Source: Gammaproteobacteria bacterium (GTDB lineage: Bacteria > Pseudomonadota > Gammaproteobacteria > HK1). From it: DNA of 29,657 nucleotides. The notes beneath the pieces were generated by a model. It searched no databases. It saw nothing but the letters and a program-made list of their open reading frames with translations, and was not told the DNA's origin. This document shows, piece after piece, positions 14,668-23,243 of this stretch. Position 1 is the first letter of the stretch. The number at the start of each line of letters is the position of its first letter. Location of the stretch: NCBI GenBank assembly GCA_013042035.1, contig JABDQX010000462.1:1-29657 (forward strand), in the 5' to 3' direction. Both the position numbers and the translations under genes were made by a program.

Positions 14668-15735
14668 ATGGAACATCGCCCGCCTATTGAGAGCGGTTGC
14701 CCAGACGGGTTCCAATATATGCATCCTACGATGCTGAAAAACTTCGGTCAGTGGAAGTATCACGAGGATATCCAGCCCGGCGTTTTGAAGCATGTTGCGA
14801 AAAGTGGGGATGCGGTTTGTACCGTAAAAGCCGGTACGCAACGCATTCTGGATCTATTTACGCTGCGAAAGCTCTGCGATATTGGGGATCAGTACGGCGA
14901 TGGATATGTACGATTCACAACTCGCAGCAATATTGAGTATATGGTAAACGATGAGGCCAAAGTTGGGCCTTTGGTCGAGGCGCTGGAGAAGGAAGGTTTT
15001 GTCGTTGGTGGAACTCGCAATTCCGTCGCCATGCTTTCGCATACTCAGGGCTGGTTACATTGCGATATCCCCGGTACGGATGCCTCCGGTGTGGTTAAAT
15101 CCATGATGGATGAGCTCATTGGTGAGTTTAAATCGTGGGAAATGCCCAATCGTGTCCATATCACTACTTCTTGCTGCCAGATTAACTGTGGCGGGCAGGG
15201 TGATATTGCAATCAACGTTCAGCACACGAAGCCGCCGAAGATCAACCATAATCTGGTAGCCAATGTCTGTGAAAGGCCATCAGTGGTTGCTCGTTGCCCG
15301 GTGGCGGCGATTCGCCCTGCAATGATTAATGGAAAGCCTTCCCTTGAGGTGGATGAGAAAAAGTGCATCTGTTGTGGTGCTTGTTATCCACCATGTCCAC
15401 CGATGCAGATTAATGATCCTGAGCATTCCAAGCTATCCATTTGGGTTGGGGGAAATCACTCCAATGCACGAAGTAATCCATCTTTCCAAAAGCTTGTAGC
15501 GTCCGGTATCCCCAATAATCCGCCGCGTTGGCCAGAGGCTACGGCTATTGTGAAAAAGATACTTGAAGTCTACAAAGAGGATGCGCGTGATTGGGAACGT
15601 ATCAATGATTGGATCGATCGTATTGGTTGGCCTAGATTTTTTGAGTTGACGGAATTGCCATTCACGAAGTTCCATATTGACAATTGGCGTGGCTCGCGGA
15701 AGAGCCTGAATGCATCGACTTACATTCGTTTCTAA
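14668..15735 (+). CDS. dsrB: Reverse-type dissimilatory sulfite reductase, beta subunit
   Basis: 355 residues from the ATG at 14668, which has GGGAGGTGG upstream; a frame opening earlier at a TTG is not needed. It begins MEHRPPIESGCPDGFQYMHP, the usual DsrB start. The siroheme-domain segment has C132 (WLHCDIPG) and TTSCCQINCGGQGDI at 167-180; a ferredoxin domain follows with C233, C236, C239 and C243 (CICCGACYPPCPP). DsrB pairs with DsrA; in this family only one siroheme site per heterodimer is considered catalytic, and DsrC docks its C-terminal arm between the subunits. dsrE follows after 64 bases. Confidence 0.98.
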   Translation: MEHRPPIESGCPDGFQYMHPTMLKNFGQWKYHEDIQPGVLKHVAKSGDAVCTVKAGTQRILDLFTLRKLCDIGDQYGDGYVRFTTRSNIEYMVNDEAKVGPLVEALEKEGFVVGGTRNSVAMLSHTQGWLHCDIPGTDASGVVKSMMDELIGEFKSWEMPNRVHITTSCCQINCGGQGDIAINVQHTKPPKINHNLVANVCERPSVVARCPVAAIRPAMINGKPSLEVDEKKCICCGACYPPCPPMQINDPEHSKLSIWVGGNHSNARSNPSFQKLVASGIPNNPPRWPEATAIVKKILEVYKEDARDWERINDWIDRIGWPRFFELTELPFTKFHIDNWRGSRKSLNASTYIRF

Positions 15736-15799
15736 TTGTCGAAAAATTCTCGGCAGTTGAGTTGGATTGTCGGGTGGACGGCTATGGGAGAAACCAGGT

Positions 15800-16192
15800 A
15801 TGAAGTTTGGAATCCTAGTCAACGAAGGGCCCTATCAACATCAAGCTTCAGATAGTGCCTATCAGTTTACCAAGGCGGCGCTGGAAAAAGGGCACGAGGT
15901 TTTTCGAGTCTTTTTCTATCACGATGGTGTCAATAACGGGACAAGATTGGCTACGCCTCCTCAAGATGATCGGAATATTACGGTCAGATGGGCAGAGCTA
16001 AGTGATAAATACAATTTGGATTTGGTGATTTGCATTGCAGCTGCCCAGCGGCGCGGTATCGTTGATGAAGAAGAAATGAAGCGCCAAGGGAAAGACGCCA
16101 GTAACCTTGCGCCTGGCTTTCGGATTTCCGGGTTAGGGCAGCTTATTGAGGCAGGCATTCAGTCGGATCGATTAATTGTATTTGGCGATTAG
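15800..16192 (+). CDS. dsrE: Sulfurtransferase subunit DsrE
   Basis: 130 residues from the ATG at 15800 (MKFGILVNEGPYQHQASDSA), the usual DsrE length; the upstream in-frame extension to 15767 is not supported by family length. DsrE is the sulfur-binding subunit of the cytoplasmic DsrEFH hexamer and hands sulfane sulfur to DsrC. The active cysteine is at position 78 (DLVICIAAAQRRG), the same number as in Allochromatium vinosum DsrE as I recall it. The presence of dsrEFH is a marker of the oxidative Dsr pathway. The gene is followed by a 169-base spacer that carries a long inverted repeat. Confidence 0.96.
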   Translation: MKFGILVNEGPYQHQASDSAYQFTKAALEKGHEVFRVFFYHDGVNNGTRLATPPQDDRNITVRWAELSDKYNLDLVICIAAAQRRGIVDEEEMKRQGKDASNLAPGFRISGLGQLIEAGIQSDRLIVFGD

Positions 16193-16231
16193 GGTGTTCC
16201 GTCTGGAGAAGTTAAAAGCTGAAATGAGCTA

Positions 16232-16315
16232 AAAGGGTTCGATAAGTAGCTACGGAAGTTTGCAGCGAATAATGCGATATCCCAATTAGACGTGCTTGGG
16301 AATATCGGACCCTTT
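16232..16315 (+). ncRNA. Candidate structured RNA element in the dsrE-dsrF spacer
   Basis: AAAGGGTTCGATA (16232-16244) pairs with TATCGGACCCTTT (16303-16315) over 13 positions with one G-U pair. Inside, TCCCAA (16280-16285) pairs with TTGGGA (16296-16301) around a 10-base loop, and GTAGCTAC just inside the outer arm is self-complementary. A competing 11-bp stem (16275-16285 with 16296-16307, one bulge) shares bases with the outer stem, so two folds are mutually exclusive. It lies 46 bases before dsrF. This is my reading of the bases; no folding was computed. Confidence 0.4.
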
Positions 16316-16361
16316 GTCCTTATGCGGCTGTATTCTAAGCACCTATTGAGGGGGTAAAATA

Positions 16362-16775
16362 ATGGAAGGTGGCGTAGTAAAGAAATTTTTGTACGTGAAT
16401 CGCCGGGCACCTTATGGGAGTATCTACGCTCTGGAATCTTTAGAAGTGGTCCTCATTGGCGCGGCTTTCGAGCAGGATGTAAGTCTGCTGTTCGTTGATG
16501 ATGGGGTATATCAGCTGAAGAAAGGCCAGGACACTAGCGGCGTTGAGATGAAAAACTTTTCGCCAACCTACAATGCCCTCGGCGATTATGATGTCAACAA
16601 GATCTATGTAGATCAAGAGTCCCTCGAAAAGCGGAATCTGACGACGGATGATCTGATGGCGTTGACCTACGAAGATGAAGATGATGACTACGCGGAGAAA
16701 CCGTCGATACGCGTTATTAGTCGTGACGAGGTGGCTGACTTGATGGAAGAGCAGGACGTCGTCTTATCATTTTAG
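16362..16775 (+). CDS. dsrF: Sulfurtransferase complex subunit DsrF
   Basis: 137 residues, matching DsrF/TusC. It begins MEGGVVKKFLYVNRRAPYGS, with GAGGGGG upstream. The YchN-like fold signature is seen in KFLYVNRRAPYGSIYALESLEVVLIGAAFEQDVSLLFVDDGVYQL-type sequence over the first 50 residues. DsrF is the structural partner in the DsrE2F2H2 complex; it has no cysteine here, in keeping with a non-catalytic role. A strongly acidic stretch (TYEDEDDDYAEKP) lies near residues 102-114. dsrH follows after 11 bases. Confidence 0.95.
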   Translation: MEGGVVKKFLYVNRRAPYGSIYALESLEVVLIGAAFEQDVSLLFVDDGVYQLKKGQDTSGVEMKNFSPTYNALGDYDVNKIYVDQESLEKRNLTTDDLMALTYEDEDDDYAEKPSIRVISRDEVADLMEEQDVVLSF

Positions 16776-16786
16776 GAGAGCTGGAT

Positions 16787-17095
16787 ATGGGTATGCTGCA
16801 TGTGGTGAATAAGTCTCCGTTTGAGAAAACTTCACTGGATAGTTGTCTCGTATATGCAAAAGAGGGTGCTGCTATCCTACTCATTGAAGACGCTGTCTAC
16901 GCCGCGTTAAAGGATACGGCTGTTGCGGACAAAGTTAGGGCTGCACTCAAAAAGTGTAAGGTATATGCTTTGGAACCCGACATCAAGGCCCGGGGCATGG
17001 AGGTAGCGAAGGTTATCGACGGTATTGATGTTGTTAATTATGGGGGGTTTGTCGATCTGGCTACCGCCTATGATAACGTGCATTCCTGGGTTTAA
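16787..17095 (+). CDS. dsrH: Sulfurtransferase complex subunit DsrH
   Basis: 102 residues, the DsrH/TusB size. It starts MGMLHVVNKSPFEKTSLDSC, with the family's conserved cysteine at position 20, and continues AKEGAAILLIEDAVYAAL, a typical DsrH segment. It is the third subunit of DsrEFH. GGAGAG stands a few bases before the ATG. A second cysteine (KKCKVYAL, about residue 71) is not the conserved one. Confidence 0.95.
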   Translation: MGMLHVVNKSPFEKTSLDSCLVYAKEGAAILLIEDAVYAALKDTAVADKVRAALKKCKVYALEPDIKARGMEVAKVIDGIDVVNYGGFVDLATAYDNVHSWV

Positions 17096-17141
17096 CGTTG
17101 TTTGTAGTGGTATCTTTATTAGTTAAAGGGGTAAGGCATAA

Positions 17142-17474
17142 ATGGCTATCGAAGTAAACGGTAAAATGTATGAAACGGATGAGGAAGGTTATCTTGCAAA
17201 TCTGAATGAGTGGACCAAGGAAATAGGTGAGGCCATGGCTGTAGCAGATAATGCGGATCTTTCTGAGAGTCACTGGGAAGTGATTAATTTCTTGCGTGAG
17301 TACTACGATGAGTATCAGATTGCGCCGGCGGTTCGGGTTCTTACGAAAGCTATAGGGAAAAAATTCGGTAAAGACAAAGGGAATAGTAAGTATCTCTATG
17401 AGTTGTTTCCCTATGGTCCTGCAAAGCAAGCTTGTAAGTACGCTGGTTTGCCTAAACCTACAGGTTGCGTGTAA
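17142..17474 (+). CDS. dsrC: Sulfur carrier protein DsrC
   Basis: 110 residues. DsrC accepts sulfur from DsrEFH, presents it to DsrAB on its flexible C-terminal arm, and its redox state is handled by DsrMKJOP. The arm is intact: KQACKYAGLPKPTGCV with Cys98 and the penultimate Cys109, eleven residues apart as required for the intramolecular disulfide/trisulfide. The N-terminus MAIEVNGKMYETDEEGYLAN and SESHWEVINFLREYYDEY are family signatures. AAAGGGGTAAGG precedes the ATG. This is the functional counterpart of the cysteine-less paralog at 11411-11749. Confidence 0.98.
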   Translation: MAIEVNGKMYETDEEGYLANLNEWTKEIGEAMAVADNADLSESHWEVINFLREYYDEYQIAPAVRVLTKAIGKKFGKDKGNSKYLYELFPYGPAKQACKYAGLPKPTGCV

Positions 17475-17509
17475 TTAAATCGGTGATATGGCCGATATAG
17501 GGAATTGTA

Positions 17510-17535
17510 GGCCGGAGCGTTATTATGCTTCGGTC
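17510..17535 (+). repeat. Hairpin in the dsrC-dsrM spacer, mirror of the dsrA-dsrB one
   Basis: GGCCGGAGC, an 8-base loop (GTTATTAT) and GCTTCGGTC give a 9-bp stem with two G-U pairs. A T-run (17545-17550) follows after a gap of nine bases, so weak termination or attenuation after the abundant dsrC transcript is conceivable. The arms are identical to those at 14465-14485 but in swapped order. Confidence 0.5.
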
Positions 17536-17585
17536 TGCAGGGTATTTTTTGTTTGGTGGTAAGGTGTAAGGGGAGAACCGGGAAG

Positions 17586-18377
17586 ATGTCGGCTCTAACG
17601 ATTGCATACATCCTTTTGTTCTATGGAGCAGCCTTGGTTTTTGTAATCGGGTTGTTTTATAGGATTTTCAAGTATGCGACGACCCCAGCACCGTTGAAAA
17701 TCCCTACAACTCCGGCACCGCTTAATCAGAGAGGGGTTGTTTTTCGATTGTTTTGGGAGGTTGTGTTTTTTAGGAGTCTTTTTCGTAGTGCCAAATGGAT
17801 ATGGTTGTTTGGATGGATGTTTCATTTAGCGTTGTTTGTGATCGTGCTTCGGCATCTACGATATTTCACGGATCCGGTTTGGGCTCCAATTGAACTAATT
17901 CAACCCTTTGGTATTTATGCTGGTTTTGTGATGTCGGTAGGTCTTATTGGCCTGTGGGTGCGGAGATTTTCCGTAGCGCGCGTACGTTATGTATCCGTAA
18001 TTTCAGATCATTTTATGCTTGTGCTTCTGTTAGCTATTGTCGTGAGCGGGCTGGCGATGAAGTATGTTGTGCATACCGATATTGTCGCATTTAAAACGTT
18101 TATTTTAGGTATTATGAGTTTTCAATGGGTTTCGCTTCCAGGTACTGGTGCAGGGGAAGCCCCGAATGTTGCGCTTTTGATTCATCTTTTCCTCGTGGCA
18201 GTGTTGATGCTTATATTCCCTTTCAGCAAGCTTATGCATGCCCCGGGATTATTTTTCTGTCCCACTCGAAATCAAATAGACAATCCTCGTGCGGAGCGTG
18301 GTCTGAGATCCCATGAAAGTAGGCATGTTGCGCAATGGGCGCTTGATAGTGAATCGGTAGGTAAGTCCGGTGTCTGA
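17586..18377 (+). CDS. dsrM: Membrane cytochrome b subunit DsrM
   Basis: 263 residues from the ATG at 17586 (MSALTIAYILLFYGAALVFV), with GGGGAGAA upstream; the frame extends further upstream without family support. DsrM is the NarI-like cytochrome b of the DsrMKJOP complex and exchanges electrons with quinone in the inner membrane. About five hydrophobic helices are visible (for example 4-24, 72-92, 117-137, 155-175, 206-226). Histidines suited to heme b binding lie in FHLALFVIVLRHLRYF and in the later SDHFMLVLL, KYVVHTD and LIHLFLVAV segments. The duplicated TTPAPL near residues 30-48 is a family trait, not an error. dsrK follows after 32 bases. Confidence 0.95.
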   Translation: MSALTIAYILLFYGAALVFVIGLFYRIFKYATTPAPLKIPTTPAPLNQRGVVFRLFWEVVFFRSLFRSAKWIWLFGWMFHLALFVIVLRHLRYFTDPVWAPIELIQPFGIYAGFVMSVGLIGLWVRRFSVARVRYVSVISDHFMLVLLLAIVVSGLAMKYVVHTDIVAFKTFILGIMSFQWVSLPGTGAGEAPNVALLIHLFLVAVLMLIFPFSKLMHAPGLFFCPTRNQIDNPRAERGLRSHESRHVAQWALDSESVGKSGV

Positions 18378-18409
18378 AAGTGAATATCGTTTGAGGGGGA
18401 TATCATCAA

Positions 18410-19903
18410 ATGGCTAAATTCGAAACGCCGGCACTCAAGGAATATCTGGAGATGCCTGCCTCCCTTAAAAAAGATTCCATGGTTCATAGTGGACCGTTTG
18501 TTGCTGCGCCTCAACACCAAGAACCATTGGGTTTTCCAGGTGAGTTGGTGGATAACTGGCAGGATGTTGCTATCGAGAAGATGGGTGAGTTGCTAGGGAA
18601 GTATCGCTCTCTCCGCGTTTTCCTGGATTCCTGCGTTAAGTGTGGTGCTTGTACCGATAAGTGTCATTATTTCCTAGGGACATCTGATCCGAATAATATG
18701 CCTGTTGCAAGACAGGATCTGTTCCGTAGCGTCTATCGTCGTTACTTCACCTTAGGGGGGAAGCTTTTTCCCAAGCTTGTTGGTGCTGTTAAACTTGATG
18801 AGGGCGTTTTGGATCAATGGTGGAGCTACTATCATCAGTGTTCGCAATGTCGACGTTGTTCGGTTTTTTGCCCGTATGGAATTGATACGGCTGAAATCTC
18901 AATGGCTGCGCGAGAGATTATGGCCTCGGTTGGGAAAGGGCAAAAGTATAGCAATGAAATTATCGCTAAGGTTTTTAAAATAGGTAATAATTTAGGGCTT
19001 CCCGAACCGGCGTTGGTCGATACCATGGAGGGGTTGGAAGAAGATGTGAAGGACGAGACCGGGGTAGCTGTGCGTTATCCTGTGGACGTGGAAGGCGCGG
19101 ATGTTTTGTTAGTTACGCCTTCAGCTGATTTTTTTGCTGAACCCCATGTGGATGGCTTGATAGGGTATGGGAAGGTTTTTCATCAAGCAGGTATTAGCTG
19201 GACGGTAAGTTCTTATGCTTCGGAAGCCGCGAATTTCGGTATGTTCGTTGGTAGCTACGAGAACATGCGAAAGATAGCTCTGAGGATTCGGAAGGCTGCT
19301 CTTGACCTTGGGGTTAAGCGTATAGTGTTCGGTGAGTGTGGTCACGCATGGCGTGTCGCATATAGTTTTTTGAATACTTTAGCCGGTCCCTTTGATTTTC
19401 TTGATTCCAAGTACCCGGTTCCTCAGCACATCATTGAAGTAACCCATGATCTTATCAAGCGAGGTGCGTTAACCCTTGATAAATCTGCTAATGATGATAA
19501 GCGGGTTACGTTCCATGATTCCTGCAATGTGGCCAGAGCATCGCGCATGGGTGATATGCCGGGGGGGCAGTTCATCCTACCTAGGGAAGTGATAAAGGCA
19601 TGTTGTAGTCATTTTTTTGATATGGCTTCGGACACTATACACGATAGCACTTTTTGTTGTGGCGGTGGCGGTGGTCTTTTAACGGATGATCTCATGGAGT
19701 TGCGCGTAAAAGGGGCAATGCCAAGGATGCAAGCCTTAAAAGACGTTACTGAGAGACATCAGGTAACCCATCTTGCGGCTATTTGTGCAATTTGTAAGAG
19801 TCAATTTTCGAAAGTCCTTCCCTACTATGGGTTTACCATGGATCAGGTTGTCAGTGTTCATCAGCTGGTAAGCGAAGCTATTGTGTTAGGAGCGAAGGAC
19901 TAG
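18410..19903 (+). CDS. dsrK: HdrD-like iron-sulfur protein DsrK
   Basis: 497 residues. DsrK is the cytoplasmic catalytic subunit of DsrMKJOP, related to heterodisulfide reductase HdrD, and acts on DsrC disulfide forms at a special 4Fe-4S cluster. Two ordinary 4Fe-4S motifs are visible: CVKCGACTDKC (about residue 76) and CSQCRRCSVFC (about 145). The CCG-type cysteine motifs follow: GECGHAWR (about 309), then DSCNVARASRMG, ACCSHF and FCCGGGGGLL, with a last CAICKSQF near the C-terminus. GAGGGGGA precedes the ATG. Length and motif order are complete. Confidence 0.97.
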   Translation: MAKFETPALKEYLEMPASLKKDSMVHSGPFVAAPQHQEPLGFPGELVDNWQDVAIEKMGELLGKYRSLRVFLDSCVKCGACTDKCHYFLGTSDPNNMPVARQDLFRSVYRRYFTLGGKLFPKLVGAVKLDEGVLDQWWSYYHQCSQCRRCSVFCPYGIDTAEISMAAREIMASVGKGQKYSNEIIAKVFKIGNNLGLPEPALVDTMEGLEEDVKDETGVAVRYPVDVEGADVLLVTPSADFFAEPHVDGLIGYGKVFHQAGISWTVSSYASEAANFGMFVGSYENMRKIALRIRKAALDLGVKRIVFGECGHAWRVAYSFLNTLAGPFDFLDSKYPVPQHIIEVTHDLIKRGALTLDKSANDDKRVTFHDSCNVARASRMGDMPGGQFILPREVIKACCSHFFDMASDTIHDSTFCCGGGGGLLTDDLMELRVKGAMPRMQALKDVTERHQVTHLAAICAICKSQFSKVLPYYGFTMDQVVSVHQLVSEAIVLGAKD

Positions 19904-19978
19904 AGCGAATTCGTTTCCCTTAGCAAAATTTCTTGTTGAATTAAATAGATTATTGATTTTAGGTTAGGAGATTCCATC

Positions 19979-21937
19979 ATGGCGACTCCGTGGAGCAAAA
20001 CGTACAGGGCAGAAAACCATACTTTTCGGAAGTTCAAAGAGGGAGAGAGTACATGGTCCAATTGGGAGGCTAGCATTTTTGTAGCCGATACTTCCCATAA
20101 ATGTCCCACGTATGTTCATCGTACCCCGCCTTGCCAGGGGAGTTGTCCTGCAGGTGAGGATATCCGTGGATGGTTGCAGATCGTGCGGGGGATAGAAAAA
20201 CCACCTGAGGGTATGAGTTGGCAGGAATATGCGTTTCGTCGTTCCACGAATGCCAATCCGTTTCCAGCACAGATGGGGCGTGTTTGTCCCGCGCCATGTC
20301 AAGATGGCTGTAACCGCAACGAAGTGGAAGATTTTGTACATATTAATGCTATTGAGCAGTATCTTGGTGATTATGCAAACGAGCAGGGTTTCCGCTTTGA
20401 ATGTCCGGAACAGGTAAGCGGTAAAAAAATCGCTATTATTGGTGGTGGGCCCGCAGGGATGACGGCTGCGTATCAATTGCGGCGCAAAGGCCATGGAAGT
20501 ACCATCTTTGATGATCATGCAGAGTTGGGTGGCATGATGCGTTACGGTATTCCAGGGTATCGTGTGCCGCGTGATAATCTCGGTAAGGAAATCCAACGGA
20601 TCATTGATATGGGTAGTATTGAGGTCCGTACAGAAATAAAAGTGGGTAAGGACATTACCATTGAAGAGCTTGAAAATCAGTTTGATGCTATCTTGTGGAC
20701 TATTGGTTGCCAAAATGGTCGTCCGTTGCCAGTTGCTGGATCCGATGCGCCGAATTGTATTACCGGCGTTCAATTTCTAGACGCTTTCAACTCGGGACGT
20801 ATGCAGGCTGCTGCGAAGCGCGTTGTGTGTGTTGGTGGGGGTGATACGTCCATTGATGTGGTTTCCGTGGCACGTCGTATGGGGCACATTCAGACTTTCC
20901 ATCCCAACGAACGAGCAGAGGATTTTGTGCATGGTTTTGTGGCCCATGATGCGGCTACTGCTGCGAAAGCGGAAGGTGCCGAAGTTACATTGACCTCCTT
21001 GTTCAAGAAGGAGGAGATGACTGCAGCTGAGCATGAAGTTCAAGATGCGCTGACTGAAGGTGTTACGATTCTGGATGGGGTTATGCCGGTAGAAGTGTTA
21101 TTGAATGATGCTGGTAGAGCTCGTGCGTTGAAGATGGCTAAGTGTACTATTGACGCTAAAGGTATTCCTACACCCGTTGAAGGCACTGGGTTTGAACTAG
21201 AGTGCGATCTGGTTGTATCGGCTATCGGTCAGGGTGGTGAACTGAGTGGTCTTGAAGTGCTTAATAATGGTCGTGGTTTTATCAATGCGGATAATCACTA
21301 CCGAGCATCGGATCGGGCAGGGCATTTTGTAGCTGGCGACATTGTACGTCCTCACCTTTTAACAACAGCTATTGGTCAAGCATCCATAGCTGCTCAGAGT
21401 ATTGATAATTATCTTAAAGGCGATGAATTCGGTAAGCGTCCGAAAGTTGATGTACACCATTTCAATTTATTGAATAAGTTGCGCGAAAGAGGGCTTGAGC
21501 CGGAAGAATATAAATCAGTACAGGACTGGGGAACATGCGAGGCCGACTGGGCGATTCATAATTTCGAAGACCGTTCTGCCCATGAAATTGTGCATGCCGA
21601 GGAGTTATTTCTAGGGCATTTTGGGTATGTACCGCGCTATGTTCGTAGTGAAGAAGTCCCTACAGCAGAAGCGGTACTTGGGCACTTTAAAGAGCGGTTA
21701 ATAGGGTTGGGCGAGGAAGAAACGATCGCAGAGGCTAAGCGCTGCATGAGTTGCGGTATGTGTTTTGAGTGTGACAATTGCGTTATCTTTTGCCCGCAGG
21801 ATGCCGTATTTCGTGTCAAAAAAGACAAAAGTGCCATAGGGCGCTATGTGGATACGGATTACAATCGGTGTGTAGGATGTCACATTTGTGCCGATGTTTG
21901 TCCTACAGGGTATATTGATATGGGGCTTGGTGAGTGA
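19979..21937 (+). CDS. dsrL: NAD(P)-dependent oxidoreductase DsrL
   Basis: 652 residues. DsrL is an iron-sulfur flavoprotein related to the glutamate synthase small subunit; in sulfur oxidisers it is the electron-acceptor partner of DsrAB and reduces NAD(P)+. The N-terminal cysteine-rich part (PCQGSCPAGEDIRGWLQ and VCPAPCQDGCNR) suits 4Fe-4S binding. The FAD motif is at about 145-166 (IAIIGGGPAGMTAAYQLRRKG) and the NAD(P) site at about 281-300 (VVCVGGGDTSIDVVSVARRM). The C-terminus has two ferredoxin clusters (CMSCGMCFECDNCVIFCP and CVGCHICADVCPTG). TTAGGAG precedes the ATG. The dsrJ frame can begin within its stop codon. Confidence 0.97.
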   Translation: MATPWSKTYRAENHTFRKFKEGESTWSNWEASIFVADTSHKCPTYVHRTPPCQGSCPAGEDIRGWLQIVRGIEKPPEGMSWQEYAFRRSTNANPFPAQMGRVCPAPCQDGCNRNEVEDFVHINAIEQYLGDYANEQGFRFECPEQVSGKKIAIIGGGPAGMTAAYQLRRKGHGSTIFDDHAELGGMMRYGIPGYRVPRDNLGKEIQRIIDMGSIEVRTEIKVGKDITIEELENQFDAILWTIGCQNGRPLPVAGSDAPNCITGVQFLDAFNSGRMQAAAKRVVCVGGGDTSIDVVSVARRMGHIQTFHPNERAEDFVHGFVAHDAATAAKAEGAEVTLTSLFKKEEMTAAEHEVQDALTEGVTILDGVMPVEVLLNDAGRARALKMAKCTIDAKGIPTPVEGTGFELECDLVVSAIGQGGELSGLEVLNNGRGFINADNHYRASDRAGHFVAGDIVRPHLLTTAIGQASIAAQSIDNYLKGDEFGKRPKVDVHHFNLLNKLRERGLEPEEYKSVQDWGTCEADWAIHNFEDRSAHEIVHAEELFLGHFGYVPRYVRSEEVPTAEAVLGHFKERLIGLGEEETIAEAKRCMSCGMCFECDNCVIFCPQDAVFRVKKDKSAIGRYVDTDYNRCVGCHICADVCPTGYIDMGLGE

Positions 21938-21951
21938 TTCGAGTGTTTGCC

Positions 21952-22338
21952 ATGCGTAAGTTTTGGCTTTTTTTCGTGTTAGCTGTCGTGAGTACGGCAG
22001 TGAGTGGGTTTGTCTTTGCGGGGCAGGAAAATGCACTGCTCTCTGGTGGTGCCGTATCCAAGTGGAAGGGTGATGCGTGTGTTGAGGCAACACCGGTTAT
22101 GCGTAGAGAGCATATGGATTTTCTGCTTAAGCAGCGTGACGAAACTATGCGTCAAGGGATTCGCAATGGGCCTTATAGCTTAAAGGGATGTATAGAGTGT
22201 CATGCGCAGGAAGATGAGCAGGGGCAGGAGATTCCGGTGAACGCTTCAGGGCAGTTCTGTCAGGAATGTCACCAATATGTTGCTGTGAGCATTGATTGTT
22301 TTCAATGTCATGTAGCTACCTCGGAACCCAGGAAATGA
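21952..22338 (+). CDS. dsrJ: Triheme cytochrome c DsrJ
   Basis: 128 residues from the ATG at 21952; a GTG at 21934, overlapping the dsrL stop, would add six residues and would couple translation. The signal region FWLFFVLAVVSTAVSGFVFA directs it to the periplasm and may stay as a membrane anchor. Three heme c motifs are present in the C-terminal half: CIECH, CQECH and CFQCH. The DACVEATPVMRREHMDFL segment carries the extra cysteine that in characterised DsrJ can serve as a distal heme ligand, together with conserved Met and His residues. DsrJ is the periplasmic electron-transfer subunit of DsrMKJOP. dsrO follows after 69 bases. Confidence 0.95.
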   Translation: MRKFWLFFVLAVVSTAVSGFVFAGQENALLSGGAVSKWKGDACVEATPVMRREHMDFLLKQRDETMRQGIRNGPYSLKGCIECHAQEDEQGQEIPVNASGQFCQECHQYVAVSIDCFQCHVATSEPRK

Positions 22339-22407
22339 CTAGGAAACAAGCGGATTTTGTGTCGTATCATGGCTGGGGGTTATATCTCTAAGTGATATAT
22401 CCTCTTA

Positions 22408-23205
22408 ATGAGTAGTTTGATGAGTGATAACCTGACAAGTGTTAAACAAAGTAAGTTAACTGTGTCAAGCAATAATGTTGACCGGCGCGGCTTTTTAAGT
22501 AGCGTGAGTGCAATAGCGGCTGTTACAGTTGCTCCTGGCGTTGCTTTGGTGGGGTTTGCGGAAGCGCGCTCTGTGGACAAAGAACCGGTGACCGACGCTC
22601 GGCGCTGGGGGATGTTGATAGACTCAAGCCGATGTGTTCGAGGTTGTGATGCATGCGTCTCGGCATGTGGGAAAGAAAATGGTCTTGCCAGTTATAGCAG
22701 GCCGCAGACGGATGTTCAGTGGGTTAGGAAGGTTACGGTTCGTGATACTCGAACCAGACGGATAACATCGCTACCGGTTATGTGCCAGCATTGTCAGGAT
22801 CCGCCTTGTGTTGATGTTTGCCCCACAGGTGCTTCGTTTCGGCGTACGGATGGGATCGTGCTTGTAGACCGGCATATCTGTATTGGATGTCGTTATTGCA
22901 TGATGGCTTGTCCTTACAAGGCGCGATCATTTGCCCATGAGTCGGCAAATAATCAAAAGTCGCATGCGCCTCGTGGGAAAGGAACTGTTGAGGCTTGCAC
23001 GTTCTGCGTACATCGTGTTGACGAGAATTCTGATCGAACGCCTGCTTGTGTTGAGGCTTGTGCCGCCCAAGGGCATGGTGCCATGGTGTTCGGTGATCTG
23101 AATGATCCTAATAGCCAGCTCTCCAAAGACCTCGATAAGTATTCCAGTACGGAGCTTCGAGGAGATATGGGGTTGAATCCGGGTGTGCGATATCGAAATA
23201 TCTAG
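22408..23205 (+). CDS. dsrO: Periplasmic ferredoxin-like subunit DsrO
   Basis: 265 residues from the ATG at 22408 (or 261 from the ATG at 22420; neither has a strong ribosome binding site). A twin-arginine signal is clear: DRRGFLSSVSAIAAVTVAPG with Arg26-Arg27 and an AEA cleavage site near residue 53, so the protein is folded with its clusters before Tat export. Four cysteine groups follow: CVRGCDACVSAC, CQHCQDPPCVDVC, CIGCRYCMMAC and CTFC...ACVEAC, the DMSO-reductase-B-like arrangement. DsrO passes electrons between DsrJ and the membrane subunit DsrP. Confidence 0.95.
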   Translation: MSSLMSDNLTSVKQSKLTVSSNNVDRRGFLSSVSAIAAVTVAPGVALVGFAEARSVDKEPVTDARRWGMLIDSSRCVRGCDACVSACGKENGLASYSRPQTDVQWVRKVTVRDTRTRRITSLPVMCQHCQDPPCVDVCPTGASFRRTDGIVLVDRHICIGCRYCMMACPYKARSFAHESANNQKSHAPRGKGTVEACTFCVHRVDENSDRTPACVEACAAQGHGAMVFGDLNDPNSQLSKDLDKYSSTELRGDMGLNPGVRYRNI

Positions 23206-23243
23206 TTATAATCGCCTAAATATGCGTTTTATTCCCTATAAGC

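Noticed and set aside
16232..16315. The dsrE-dsrF structure as a known riboswitch class
   Set aside because: I could not match it to any riboswitch consensus that I know, so it is left as an unclassified candidate structure.
17670..17725. Duplicated TTPAPL segment in dsrM as a sequencing or assembly duplication
   Set aside because: The doubled motif occurs in DsrM proteins generally as I recall them, and the two DNA copies differ, so it is natural.
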